This document shows, in pieces, positions 8,324-17,105 of a stretch of 64,000 bases of DNA (position 1 is the stretch's first letter; each line of letters starts with the position of its first letter). The DNA lies in contig CANJNZ010000008.1 of assembly GCA_947476045.1 (NCBI GenBank), positions 21,406 through 85,405 of the forward strand. The letters run 5' to 3'. This stretch comes from Chthoniobacteraceae bacterium. GTDB taxonomy: Bacteria; Verrucomicrobiota; Verrucomicrobiia; Chthoniobacterales; Chthoniobacteraceae. A program made the position numbers and the translations under genes. Below the pieces are notes generated by a model. That model was given only the letters and a program-made list of their open reading frames with translations, made no database searches and had not been told where the DNA came from.

Positions 8324-10000
8324 CTACTGGTCGTCCTTGTCGTCGGGATTGTTGGGGTCGGCTTCCTTCACCGCTGGCTTGCTTTCGGGTTCGGCTTCCG
8401 TCTTCGTCGGCGCGGCGGCTCCTTTTGCTTTCAACTCGATCCACTTCACCACCACCGCGCGCTGCGAAGGAAATACGAAACGGAGCGTGTCTGTTTTGGG
8501 TAGCGCGAAATCCACTTCATTCGTCTGCCCCCACAGACCCTTCGTATTCTTCAAATGCATCCAGCCAATCTTTTGGTCGCCGACGTAAATGCGCACCCGG
8601 CAACTTCCGTTCGCCGTCGCATGGCCGAGCGTGATGCCATAGGTCTCGTCCTTCGGAATGTTCACTTTGTATTCCACCGAGCCCTCGGAGTTCTTTTGAA
8701 AATACGCCTGCTTGCCGAAGTCGAATGACTCCCTGCGCTGGGCGTTGGTGCCCTTGGTGAAATCCACCGCCACGAGATGCTGAACGCCTTGCACCGGCGT
8801 CCATGGCTTTTCCGCCTGTGGTGTAGGATATTTCGGAGCCGTTAGCTTGAGCGAAGTTTTCGGCCCCTTCGGATTTTTCGTCACGATTTCCGCCGCGCCC
8901 TTGAGAGCCGCTGCCTGCTCTTTCGCCGTCATCGCATCGGCCAGCCAGCGCAAGTGCTCCGCCTGCGAGAAATCCTGCATGTGATCGCGCGCCTTCACGA
9001 TTTCCAGAAACTGCGTCCCCCTCATCCCGTCCCACGTCGAGTGATCCCATCCACGACCGAGCTTCACCTTCCAGCCTTCATTGCCGAGAAAGCCCACCGC
9101 TGCATGGCCCGGCTGCTTCACGCCCCACACGGGAACGCCGAACGCCTGATTGATGAAGCGTCCGAACCACGCGCGCGGCCCGCATTTTCCACCGCCATTG
9201 AGCACGGTCGCAAACGTGTGAGGCATCGGCCCCCAATTGGAAGTCGTGTATTGCACCTCTGACACCATCGCGATGTAGCGCGCCTCGCGCACCAGCTCGG
9301 GTCGCATCGTTTTCAACATCGCACGCGCCCATTCGATATCCGCATCCGAGCCATCGCAATTCAGCACCTTCGCGTATTCCCATACACGCAGTTGGTCGAA
9401 CACCGGAGTCAGTTCGCCATTCTTCTGCGCCGTCTTGAAATGTAGATAGCGCTTTACCGGGTCTATGGTTTCGTTGCCTTGAAAAGCCTTCGTCGGCTTC
9501 GCGTGCGCGAGCGCCGTGCCCAGCGCCATACGCAGATGCATTGCCTTGCGCGCATCAGGATCGGCATCCGTGATATTTTTCAGCACGCCGAGCGCACCGA
9601 TGTAGTCCTTGTCGCGGGGCTCGCCGCCTTCGAGCAAAAGATCCATCACCTCCGCGCTCTTCATCATCCACGCGAGGAACGCCTGATTCCCCGCATCCGC
9701 CTTCGCAAACGCCCCAAGCTTGTCCGCACCGCACTTTGCAATCAACTGCCGCTGATCCAGCGCAGTCGCCAGCGCCGCATCCTTGAACAATCCGCCCTGC
9801 GCCGCCTCCGCAATCTTTTCCGCATCCCCCGTCGGTGCCTTCGTATTCAGCCACTTCGTTGCCTCGGAAAAATACCCGCTGAAATCGCCAGACTTGATCG
9901 TTTTCTCCATCTCCCCAGTGCCCGGCTCCCACGCAAAAAGCGAGGGGCACGCAAACCATAGAATGGAGGCTAGGAGAGGATGCAGGAGCTTCGGTTTCAT
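8324..10000 (-). CDS. Exported transglutaminase-like protein with C-terminal binding module
   Basis: This 558-residue protein has a signal peptide (MKPKLLHPLLASILWFACPS...). Its core looks like a transglutaminase/papain-type fold: Cys in GGGKCGPRAWFGRF (about 273), His in KQPGHAAVGF (about 299) and Asp in GRGWDHS (about 319) fit a Cys-His-Asp triad. The last 180 residues resemble a beta-sandwich binding module (EGSVEYKVNIP..., GSCRVRIYVGDQKIGW), ending in a charged disordered tail. A carbohydrate or peptide target is possible. An upstream in-frame ATG at 10024 adds 8 residues; I chose the start that leaves a clean signal peptide. Confidence 0.65.
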   Translation of the reverse strand: MKPKLLHPLLASILWFACPSLFAWEPGTGEMEKTIKSGDFSGYFSEATKWLNTKAPTGDAEKIAEAAQGGLFKDAALATALDQRQLIAKCGADKLGAFAKADAGNQAFLAWMMKSAEVMDLLLEGGEPRDKDYIGALGVLKNITDADPDARKAMHLRMALGTALAHAKPTKAFQGNETIDPVKRYLHFKTAQKNGELTPVFDQLRVWEYAKVLNCDGSDADIEWARAMLKTMRPELVREARYIAMVSEVQYTTSNWGPMPHTFATVLNGGGKCGPRAWFGRFINQAFGVPVWGVKQPGHAAVGFLGNEGWKVKLGRGWDHSTWDGMRGTQFLEIVKARDHMQDFSQAEHLRWLADAMTAKEQAAALKGAAEIVTKNPKGPKTSLKLTAPKYPTPQAEKPWTPVQGVQHLVAVDFTKGTNAQRRESFDFGKQAYFQKNSEGSVEYKVNIPKDETYGITLGHATANGSCRVRIYVGDQKIGWMHLKNTKGLWGQTNEVDFALPKTDTLRFVFPSQRAVVVKWIELKAKGAAAPTKTEAEPESKPAVKEADPNNPDDKDDQ

Positions 10001-10138
10001 GTTTTGGAGTGGAAGAAGATGCAATTTGCAAAAGCAGTGTCACGACTCTTTCCCAGACGGATGGTAAAGGAAATTTCTCCCGATAAGTAGCGAGCTTGAA
10101 TCGGAGGTGCTTCGCGGCTACTTGCTTCGCCAATAACC

Positions 10139-10245
10139 ATGTCCGACTCACAAGAACCGAAGGTATCGCCTGATAAGCCTCCAGAGCACACGACTACAAA
10201 GGTCCGGGTTTTTGCGAAAACGGGCGCGTCATCGCGTCACCCTTC
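10139..10245 (+). other. Probable displaced N-terminal coding segment of the next gene
   Basis: An ATG at 10139 opens a frame reading MSDSQEPKVSPDKPPEH and on through KVRVFAK, a normal-looking hydrophilic N-terminus. The frame then becomes poor, while the -1 frame from about 10219 reads NGRVIASPFVAVGRLV straight into the following gene. One missing base in the T5 (10209-10213) or A4 (10217-10220) run would join the two into a protein of about 277 residues. Confidence 0.5.
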
Positions 10246-10971
10246 GTGGCCGTGGGGAGACTGGTGCGCGGGCGCACGAAGATTGACGAGATCGTCGTCT
10301 ATTCCGCACCGCCCGCCTTCTATTTGTGGCTCGTAATCGCGACGGGATTTCTGCTGAACGTGCTTGCACCCAACATTCTCAACGAACGTTTCGCCGCGTG
10401 GGTGTTCATCTTCGTGCTCGTCTATACCTTCATCGCGATCATCCACGACTTGAGCCTGAAAAAACTCCTGCTCTGCACGCTCGTCTTCGCCGTGCTCTGG
10501 CTCTTCGCGAGATACATGGAGAGCCTGCACAACGTCGTAATCCTCGGGACGATTTTGAAATACTTCGCGGAGCTCGATCCGAAATACGATCACGGCACCG
10601 TGTCCGCACTTTGCTGGCTGCTGATGATTCCGTGGGTCTCGTCGCTCTTCGAGATGTGCTTCAATCGGAAAAAGAAATTCAGCCCGAACGAAATCGCCGA
10701 GTTTCATTTCGGCGAAGGCTCCGAGCTGACCGACCGCTCCGGCCTGCGCTTCGTCACGAAATATCGCGATGTGCTCGAAACGCTGCTCGGCTTTGGCGGC
10801 GGCGACCTTCTCGCGGTGGACAATCACCAGACGGTCATAAAGCGCTACGAAAACATCATCGGCCTGTGGTTCCACTGGGGACAATTGGATCGCATCCTGC
10901 ACCAACGTGCGACGTTGCTGGATGAGGAGGTTGGAACGCCCAAGCCCGATGCAGAGAAGCTGGATATATAG
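10246..10971 (+). CDS. Hypothetical membrane protein (probably 5' frameshifted)
   Basis: The uninterrupted part starts at GTG 10246 and encodes 241 residues. Helices lie at about 20-40, 48-64, 75-90 and 120-137, followed by a soluble C-terminal domain of about 100 residues (AEFHFGEGSELTDRSGLRFV...). The protein was not recognised. The GTG is a weak start with no ribosome site, and good coding sense continues upstream in another frame (see the preceding entry). It sits 36 bases before a second membrane protein, and the two probably work together. Confidence 0.6.
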   Translation: MAVGRLVRGRTKIDEIVVYSAPPAFYLWLVIATGFLLNVLAPNILNERFAAWVFIFVLVYTFIAIIHDLSLKKLLLCTLVFAVLWLFARYMESLHNVVILGTILKYFAELDPKYDHGTVSALCWLLMIPWVSSLFEMCFNRKKKFSPNEIAEFHFGEGSELTDRSGLRFVTKYRDVLETLLGFGGGDLLAVDNHQTVIKRYENIIGLWFHWGQLDRILHQRATLLDEEVGTPKPDAEKLDI

Positions 10972-11007
10972 CGGAGTGATGGAGTTGAAAACTGGCGTCA
11001 TCATGCG

Positions 11008-11628
11008 ATGAGCATCCCCGCATTATTCTCGAAGCCGCAGACGCGAAGAACGCTGGGCCTTCCGCCTGGTAGCATTCGCGCGCTGCTGACTTTGATGACC
11101 GTCGGCTTCATCGTCACGCAGACTGCGCGGGGAGTGCGCGTGGGTCTGCTGTGGTTTGAATCGCTCATGATCGTGCTCGCGCATTACTTCGCGCACCGTC
11201 GCTTCGTCCCGATGTCGCCGGAGCTGCGCGAGCGGCTGAAAGACGAAATCAATCTGGAGGACGACACCAACCCGCTCAACCTGCCGAGACACTCGCTGCG
11301 GACAATCATCGTGCTCTCCTTCATCGGTCTCGGGATTTACCTCCAGCGCAAAGGCCGTCTGTTCGACGCCGTTTCGCTGCCGGTTTTCATCAGCGTCGGC
11401 TCGTATTTCCTCGGCATCTGGTTTGGCGCCATCGCGAGCTGGTGGGGAAAAAGGCACCCATCCTCCGGCATCTCGTGGTTTGAGGATTTGAGGGCGTTCG
11501 TCACACTGTTTGCCGTCGCGCTCGCCATCGTCGTCCAGATTTTCGGCTGGCAACAAACATTCCCCTTTGCAGACAAACTCGACGTCCTCCCGCTTGCGCT
11601 GATGCTCTTTTACTTCGGCTCGCGCTGA
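11008..11628 (+). CDS. Hypothetical polytopic membrane protein
   Basis: A 206-residue protein with about five helices (residues 23-41, 48-62, 98-112, 125-145, 160-178, some weak). The N-terminal phrase LGLPPGSIRALLTLMTVGF is striking and recurs, as far as I recall, in uncharacterised membrane proteins of Planctomycetes and Verrucomicrobia. A charged loop (LRERLKDEINLEDDTNP) lies between helices. It follows the previous membrane gene in the same direction. Function unknown. Confidence 0.7.
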   Translation: MSIPALFSKPQTRRTLGLPPGSIRALLTLMTVGFIVTQTARGVRVGLLWFESLMIVLAHYFAHRRFVPMSPELRERLKDEINLEDDTNPLNLPRHSLRTIIVLSFIGLGIYLQRKGRLFDAVSLPVFISVGSYFLGIWFGAIASWWGKRHPSSGISWFEDLRAFVTLFAVALAIVVQIFGWQQTFPFADKLDVLPLALMLFYFGSR

Positions 11629-11680
11629 GCCTGCGGAAGCGTTGACCCGCCGTGCTGCGCATCTCTACGCTCCACGGCCT

Positions 11681-12202
11681 ATGAACGAAGACTGGAAAAA
11701 GGAATTTCTCGCAGTGTGGAATCGCGGCGTCGCGGCGTGGAGAGCGGGGCGCAAGTCGGCGGACACGATGTTCTCGCCGGGGGATGTCGCATTTCTCGCC
11801 ACCATCGGCTGCACTGCGCAGGAGTTGTTCGATTTCGTCGACGACTCGCTCGGCTACGATGACTTGGATTTCGAGACCGCGCTCGCCGTCGTCGCGATTC
11901 GCCGCGAATACTTCCTCAACGTCATGCACGGCAAAACCTCCGGTCGCATCGTCCCCATGTCCGAGCTTCCCGCAAAATCCGCCGAGGTGGACGGCATCGC
12001 ATGGCTCCCACGGCTCATCGCGAAAGCGCGCATCAAACTCCGCGGCGAGATGAACCCCGACCTCATGTATGGCTGCGCCGGCGACCGCCCCTTCCTGCAC
12101 AAACATCGCATGACCCTGCCGCAATTCCTCCAGCTCGTGCGCGACCACGGCGACGACGACCGCGCCATCATAGACGCCGTAAAAAAAGCCGCCGCTCGCT
12201 AA
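11681..12202 (+). CDS. DUF5069 family protein
   Basis: A soluble 173-residue protein of unknown function. I chose ATG 11681 (MNEDWKKEFLAVWNRG) over an upstream in-frame TTG because it begins at the conserved part. Recognisable blocks are IGCTAQELFDFVDD, LPRLIAKARIKLRGEMNPDLMYGCAGDRPFL and FLQLVRDHGDDD, each part of the DUF5069 pattern. No signal peptide or membrane segment is present. Confidence 0.8.
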   Translation: MNEDWKKEFLAVWNRGVAAWRAGRKSADTMFSPGDVAFLATIGCTAQELFDFVDDSLGYDDLDFETALAVVAIRREYFLNVMHGKTSGRIVPMSELPAKSAEVDGIAWLPRLIAKARIKLRGEMNPDLMYGCAGDRPFLHKHRMTLPQFLQLVRDHGDDDRAIIDAVKKAAAR

Positions 12203-12254
12203 GGACACTCCGTGAACTCTGTGCGAGGCAACCCTTCCACTTCTTTGCGACTCA

Positions 12255-12293
12255 GCGTCCTGTCGCGAGAAAAATAGCCTCTCGACAGGACGC
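12255..12293. repeat. Strong 15-bp hairpin
   Basis: GCGTCCTGTCGCGAG (12255-12269) pairs with CTCTCGACAGGACGC (12279-12293) with one mismatch around a 9-base loop. It lies in the 225-base gap between two co-directional genes. No T-run follows on the plus strand, so a simple intrinsic terminator is unlikely; it could be a processing site or part of a small RNA. Confidence 0.6.
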
Positions 12294-12427
12294 CTAGCCC
12301 AATCACTTTCCCGGTTAACGCCTGATGCGCCCGTCCACCACGTTTCGTCCTATGCAGCCCCTCACACGAGTTATCCCGACTCAAATCACACCTGCCGCCA
12401 GCTTAATCAGATGTTGGCCTAAGAACG

Positions 12428-12928
12428 ATGAAGCGTAAATTTATCTACCTCTTTCTCGTCCTTCTGGTTTTGATCGTCGCGGTGATTGCAGTGCTGGGCT
12501 GCATCTTGCCACTCAAACGCGGATGGTCACTGCGCAGTGCTCTTCTTTCTGCGGCAGCAGACTCAACAAGCATTAAAGTGGTCGAGCATTCAGACCCATT
12601 TGACCCTCAATTCGAGACCGAGAAGGAATATAAAGAGAAGATTTATCGCACAGTCACACTTTCCGCTGGTGAAGTCTCACGGCTGTGCAAAGCATTTTCG
12701 CTCTCTCGTGACTATAGTGGCAAGGTTCACAAGATGTGCATTTTTTCGCCTCACCATCGTGTAGAATTTCTTCGCAAAGATGGCAAAATCACGATTTTGG
12801 AGATTTGCTTTAATTGCGGAGAGATCGAGTTCGATGGCGGAAGGCAGCGCATCATGCCGGTTGGATGGCCCAACTCATTGCAGAGCTTCATCGTTTTGCT
12901 CGGGATGAGTCCCATCCCGAAAGAGTAG
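12428..12928 (+). CDS. Hypothetical protein with N-terminal membrane anchor
   Basis: A 166-residue protein with a strongly hydrophobic N-terminal helix (residues 5-27, ending AVLGC, possibly a lipobox). The rest is soluble, with an alternating beta-strand pattern (VHKMCIFSPHHRVEFLRKDG, ITILEICFNCGEIEF) containing three cysteines. No family was recognised with confidence. The GC content is lower than that of its neighbours, as judged by eye. Confidence 0.7.
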   Translation: MKRKFIYLFLVLLVLIVAVIAVLGCILPLKRGWSLRSALLSAAADSTSIKVVEHSDPFDPQFETEKEYKEKIYRTVTLSAGEVSRLCKAFSLSRDYSGKVHKMCIFSPHHRVEFLRKDGKITILEICFNCGEIEFDGGRQRIMPVGWPNSLQSFIVLLGMSPIPKE

Positions 12929-13013
12929 CAATGAGCCACCAATAGCGATGAACTCGCGGTCGTCGCACGGTCACTGCCTTGCTTCTTTGGCGTTGGGCTG
13001 ATAATTCGCCGGT

Positions 13014-13493
13014 ATGTTCTGCAAATTCCCGCGCTTCGCATCACTCGTCGTTTTCACCGCCACGCCTGCGCTGCACGCTGCGGCCAACATGGAGCAGGAG
13101 TATCAGCAGGTGAGGAAGATTGCGCTGCGGGATGCACGGGTGCGGGCTGCTTACGCCGAGGCGGACGAAAAGCTGGCGGACAAAATCGTGCAGATTGATC
13201 CCGCGCTGAAAGACTACGTGAAGAATCGCGAGGTGGGACACGCGGCACCCGTCGCAAAGGCGGCGCCTCACAAGACGAAACAAACGCCCGCAACGGGCAG
13301 CACGCACGTCGTCGCCAAAGGCGAGACGCTCGGCGCGATTGCGAAGCGATACGGAGTGACCGTGGACGCGCTGAAGAGCGCCAATCACATCACCGACGAG
13401 CGAAAGCTGCGCGCCGGCCAGAGCATCACGATTCCCGGTGCTGCGGAAAAGAAGAGCCCCGGAATCTGGGACAGCTTTAAGTCCAAGTTTTAA
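13014..13493 (+). CDS. Exported LysM-domain protein
   Basis: A 159-residue protein with a signal peptide (residues 1-22, ending LHAAA), a charged helix at 25-65, a Lys/Pro-rich linker, and one LysM domain at about 98-142 (HVVAKGETLGAIAKRYGV ... LRAGQSITIPG). LysM binds the glycan chains of peptidoglycan, so the protein probably attaches to the cell wall. There is no catalytic domain. The gene stands alone. Confidence 0.85.
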   Translation: MFCKFPRFASLVVFTATPALHAAANMEQEYQQVRKIALRDARVRAAYAEADEKLADKIVQIDPALKDYVKNREVGHAAPVAKAAPHKTKQTPATGSTHVVAKGETLGAIAKRYGVTVDALKSANHITDERKLRAGQSITIPGAAEKKSPGIWDSFKSKF

Positions 13494-13520
13494 GTTCGGA
13501 AAGAACGCGCTTGCTCACAA

Positions 13521-14075
13521 ATGTCAGGAATGATTCCAGGATGGAAAATGATGTTGGGGGCGTCCTGCCTCTTACTTCTCCTCAGCTTTGCCTGGGCTCT
13601 TGAGCCGCCCAACGAAGAGACCCGATTCAAAAAATATTCCTCCTTGCTTGCAGAGTGGCAGAAACGAGGTCTCGTCGAACATTTTCCGAAGGTTATTTCA
13701 ACGGAGGCCTCTGCAAAAAAGCTCTCCGCTTTTCCCGGTTTCCTTCAGGGCGGCGGCTGGTTTCAAGTTCGACTGACCCTGCCTCCTGCGATGGTGGCTG
13801 GAATCTTTAAGGATGCCACCAAGCAAGCAAAAGCATTTTACGATGGAGGAGATGCTTTCAAACTCGTCGAAGAACAAAAGGATGGGCTTCCGGGCACCAG
13901 CTTTCACACGACTAACAACAAAGGCCAAGACTTCCCGCCAGACTACCGGATATTCATTTTCCATGCTCGCGCATCTCGCCCCGGCGAAGATTTTCAATGG
14001 AACCACGGTGATAGTCGGGGTGTTGTAATCAGCCGAACGCGTAATGAAGTCATTTACTTTGCAGAGGATTGGTGA
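13521..14075 (+). CDS. Hypothetical exported protein
   Basis: A 184-residue protein with a signal peptide (about residues 9-26, ending FAWA) and a soluble domain with mixed alpha/beta character (GGWFQVRLTLPPAMVAGIF, DYRIFIFHARASRPGEDFQW, GVVISRTRNEVIYFAEDW). I do not recognise the family. It lies 27 bases after the LysM gene, and its end faces the esterase gene. ATG 13530, 13548 and 13551 are alternative starts. Confidence 0.65.
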   Translation: MSGMIPGWKMMLGASCLLLLLSFAWALEPPNEETRFKKYSSLLAEWQKRGLVEHFPKVISTEASAKKLSAFPGFLQGGGWFQVRLTLPPAMVAGIFKDATKQAKAFYDGGDAFKLVEEQKDGLPGTSFHTTNNKGQDFPPDYRIFIFHARASRPGEDFQWNHGDSRGVVISRTRNEVIYFAEDW

Positions 14076-14135
14076 TGCGTCTGGTTCTCAGGCAACGTGC
14101 TTCGTGACTTATTGTGACGAGGAAGGGCGGTTCGC

Positions 14136-16010
14136 TTACTTCGTCACCCACTGCACATCCGTGAAGACGAGATTTTTGTCGCTCCACGATGTGGCGGCAA
14201 ACTCCAGAGCCTGACATTGCGTGAAGTTCGCCGGGCTTGGACCAGTTGAATCGTCCGGCTTTTTCTGATGAAAGTCTTTGGCGAATAGCGTCACGGTCTG
14301 CCAGTCCGGCTGTCCCTCAAGAGTGACTTGGGCTTCGTAGATTCGCTCGCCCGGCCATGCATAGTCTTCGTAGGCGACGACCTTGAATGTTTGTGGTTTG
14401 GCGGTGGCGATTCGGAAAGAGATTCCGGCATCCTTGGGAGCGCGCCATTTTGGATCTCCGGGTTGATAGGTGATTGGCGATAAATAGGGGATGACGGTGA
14501 AGCCCGCTTTCCCGTCCGGCCCCACTGCCGGACGAACGGCGACGGGGACATCACTCGGCGGCACGGGATCCACGCACGGCGAGTTGGTCGCCCACATTCC
14601 GGGCCCGTCCGCTCCGCTGTAAAGGACGTTGGAAGCGGCATCGGTCGCGCGTGCTGCGCCGAGCGACGAAGGGATGATTGCTTCCTCATTGCTGGAAAGC
14701 TGGACGCCCGATTTGTAGAGCACATTCGCGTAGGCAAAAAGATAGTCGCTCGCGTCGAGCACGGGCAGCGCCGCCTGCCAGCCCTGCGCCGAAGGCACGG
14801 CTGTTGCACTGCGCCAGTTGCGGCTCATCGGGCGCGGATTTTTGACTGCGTAATAGATCGCCACTTTCTCCACGTCGTCCGTCTTGTCGGCGTGGAGTAT
14901 CGCTACGGGAATTCCGTCCGCACCCAGCGAAACTTTCAACGTGGGAGAGGCGGGCCAGGCCTGGCCGTCTTTCAGCCATCGATCCATCCAAAGAAAAAGA
15001 TCGAGGGCGGATTCGGCTCCGATGTGGTGGCAGAAGCGCGGCGTGAATGACTGCCGACGCTCAATATCCTGCGGCAGCCTCGCCAGAGTTTCGTAGGCGC
15101 GGTCCATGTTGCCGTGGGTGTCGTTGCTCCCGCTGAGAAACAACATCGGGCACTTATTGAAAGGCGCACAGCCTTCGGGTGACATCCCAGCCAGCCACAC
15201 ACGGTCATCGTCGGTCATGGCTGGTGTCTTTGTCGTCGGATCGAAGCGCGGCGTGTAACGGTAGTAACGATTCCACCCGCATCCATAGATGGCGCAGGCC
15301 GCCTTGAGACGCGCGTCCATCGCAAACGACCACATGGTCGTGCCTCCCATGGATACGCCAAAGGCCCCGATGCGTTCGGGATTCACTGCCGGCTGCGTGC
15401 GCAGATAAGACAGCGAGCGGCGCGCGAGTGCCGACCAGATATACCACGAAGACACGCGCACGTTTGGCCGGGTGGCCATTTGCAGCGTGTCGGAGTGTTT
15501 GTGGTTCCCCTGCTTCAGTGCAGGCGGGAAAATCGTAAATCTTTTCCGGTTTTCCCATTCGCCATGGTAGTTGCAGCTCAGCCCCGCATAACCGCGCGCC
15601 GCCCATTCATCCAGCCAAGGCTCGCTCACGGTCTGCCCACCGCCGTGCAAGTGCATCATCGCCGGAAGCCGACTGCCCGGCTGCACGTTCAACGGCTCCG
15701 CATAGATGCCATAAACGCGAACGGTCTCGCCGTTGATATAGGCCGAAAAGTAAATCGCTTTGTAGGCGGCATTCTTCGTTGTCCATCGCTTGAGAACCTC
15801 TTCCTCCATTGCACCGGCATCGGGATCGTAGCTGCTCCACACCTCCGGCGGGGTGAGCATCTGCGGCTGATCGCTCTTTACAGTGCTGCTCGATGTGTTC
15901 GCGGTGGGCACCGATACCGTCGCAGGTATTGGAGAGGTCGCATCCAACGCAGCCGCCGGAAATAAAAACGGTGCGAGCAAAAGCGCGATGGCGAGAACAA
16001 AGGTCGGCAT
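14136..16010 (-). CDS. Exported alpha/beta hydrolase (acetyl xylan esterase-like)
   Basis: A 624-residue protein with a signal peptide (1-21). The alpha/beta-hydrolase domain shows the oxyanion motif MHLHGGGQ, the nucleophile in GVSMGG (Ser about 220), Asp in SGSND (about 297) and His in FCHH (about 328). This matches the PhoPQ-activated/acetyl xylan esterase group. The last 250 residues are beta-rich and may bind a substrate. A polysaccharide-deacetylation role is plausible but not shown. It is divergent from the SGNH hydrolase gene. Confidence 0.75.
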   Translation of the reverse strand: MPTFVLAIALLLAPFLFPAAALDATSPIPATVSVPTANTSSSTVKSDQPQMLTPPEVWSSYDPDAGAMEEEVLKRWTTKNAAYKAIYFSAYINGETVRVYGIYAEPLNVQPGSRLPAMMHLHGGGQTVSEPWLDEWAARGYAGLSCNYHGEWENRKRFTIFPPALKQGNHKHSDTLQMATRPNVRVSSWYIWSALARRSLSYLRTQPAVNPERIGAFGVSMGGTTMWSFAMDARLKAACAIYGCGWNRYYRYTPRFDPTTKTPAMTDDDRVWLAGMSPEGCAPFNKCPMLFLSGSNDTHGNMDRAYETLARLPQDIERRQSFTPRFCHHIGAESALDLFLWMDRWLKDGQAWPASPTLKVSLGADGIPVAILHADKTDDVEKVAIYYAVKNPRPMSRNWRSATAVPSAQGWQAALPVLDASDYLFAYANVLYKSGVQLSSNEEAIIPSSLGAARATDAASNVLYSGADGPGMWATNSPCVDPVPPSDVPVAVRPAVGPDGKAGFTVIPYLSPITYQPGDPKWRAPKDAGISFRIATAKPQTFKVVAYEDYAWPGERIYEAQVTLEGQPDWQTVTLFAKDFHQKKPDDSTGPSPANFTQCQALEFAATSWSDKNLVFTDVQWVTK

Positions 16011-16098
16011 GATGTGCGGACGGAAGCGAGTGCCCGCTGCCTTGGCAAAACGATATTGGGGGACTGCATTCGTCAGATGAGAACATCCATTTTAGCAA

Positions 16099-16124
16099 CA
16101 GCAGCTTTTCTAAAAAAGCTGCTG
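16099..16124. promoter_or_regulatory. 11-bp perfect palindromic hairpin between divergent genes
   Basis: CAGCAGCTTTT (16099-16109) and AAAAGCTGCTG (16114-16124) pair perfectly around CTAA. It lies between the starts of the esterase (minus) and the SGNH hydrolase (plus), where a shared operator or an attenuator hairpin would sit. Confidence 0.5.
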
Positions 16125-16173
16125 CACATTTCTCGCCATCCAAGTGATGGTGAACATTGAGGTTCTTTCTAAC

Positions 16174-17001
16174 ATGACCAGCATCGCAAAAATCTCCACC
16201 GTCGTTTTTCTGAGCATCGGCTCGCTGCTCTTTGCCGAGCCTGTCGTGGGGGATGCGGATTTTCCGAAGAAGAATGGCAATCCGCGCCACGAGGAAAAGG
16301 TGAAGGCGGTGAAGGAGGGAAGCTTCGACCTCGTGCTCATCGGCGACTCGATCGTGCATTCGGTGGGCGAAATGAACGATGGCAAATACGCGCCGAATGC
16401 CGCCGTGTGGAAGCGCCACTTCGAGCCACGCCACGCCATTAATCTCGGCATGAACGGCCAGCGCACCGAGGAGATTTTGTGGAATCTGCAAAACGGCGAA
16501 CTCGATTTTGCAAAGTCGCCCAAGGTCGTGATGCTGCTTATCGGCACGAACAATTCTGACGACCGGCATTTCCACAAAGTTCACACTGCGGAGCAGATTT
16601 TCGCGGGCACCAAGGCCATCGTCGAACTCATCCGCCAGCGCCATCCGGCCACAAAGATTCTTGTGCTGCGCATCTTCCCGCGAGGCGGCGATGCCGAGAA
16701 AGGTGTGAGCCCGCCCGCATTCAATTCCTCCGCCCAGTGCGTCGAGACCTGCCGCCGCGCCGGAGAACTCACTGCACAACTCGCCGACGGCGAACATGTC
16801 TTTTGGCTCGATGTGAACCACGTTTTCCTGCGCCCCGACGGCACCATCAACACCGACCTCATGTGGGACCTTCTCCATCCCAGCCCCGCCGGAGCCGAGG
16901 CATGGGTGCAAGCCGTCGAGCCCACACTTGCGAAGTTGATGGGAGACCAGCCCATCGTTGATGCGCCATCCTCGCCCGCACCTCCTGCTGCGGAGAAGTA
17001 G
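16174..17001 (+). CDS. Exported SGNH/GDSL hydrolase
   Basis: A 275-residue esterase-like protein with a signal peptide (about 1-21). The SGNH blocks are present: Ser59 in IGDSIV, Asn94 in GMNG, Asn in GTNN (about 126) and the Asp232/His235 pair in WDLLHPS. It resembles the PAF-acetylhydrolase gamma group often found in polysaccharide-degrading Verrucomicrobia. ATG 16174 was chosen because it starts the signal peptide and has GAGG about 12 bases upstream; GTG 16144 would add 10 residues. The tail is Pro/Ala-rich. Confidence 0.85.
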   Translation: MTSIAKISTVVFLSIGSLLFAEPVVGDADFPKKNGNPRHEEKVKAVKEGSFDLVLIGDSIVHSVGEMNDGKYAPNAAVWKRHFEPRHAINLGMNGQRTEEILWNLQNGELDFAKSPKVVMLLIGTNNSDDRHFHKVHTAEQIFAGTKAIVELIRQRHPATKILVLRIFPRGGDAEKGVSPPAFNSSAQCVETCRRAGELTAQLADGEHVFWLDVNHVFLRPDGTINTDLMWDLLHPSPAGAEAWVQAVEPTLAKLMGDQPIVDAPSSPAPPAAEK

Positions 17002-17105
17002 CCATTAGTCAGATAATCGCTCTGTCATCTTTTCGAGGAGCCGAGGAATGAATAATCTCTTTGCATTCTGCATCTATTAGCACCCAGAGAACCGACCCGC
17101 TGCTA

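Noticed and set aside
15607..16911. 434-residue minus-strand ORF
   Set aside because: It runs across two real genes in other frames (esterase and SGNH hydrolase) and has no recognisable domain.
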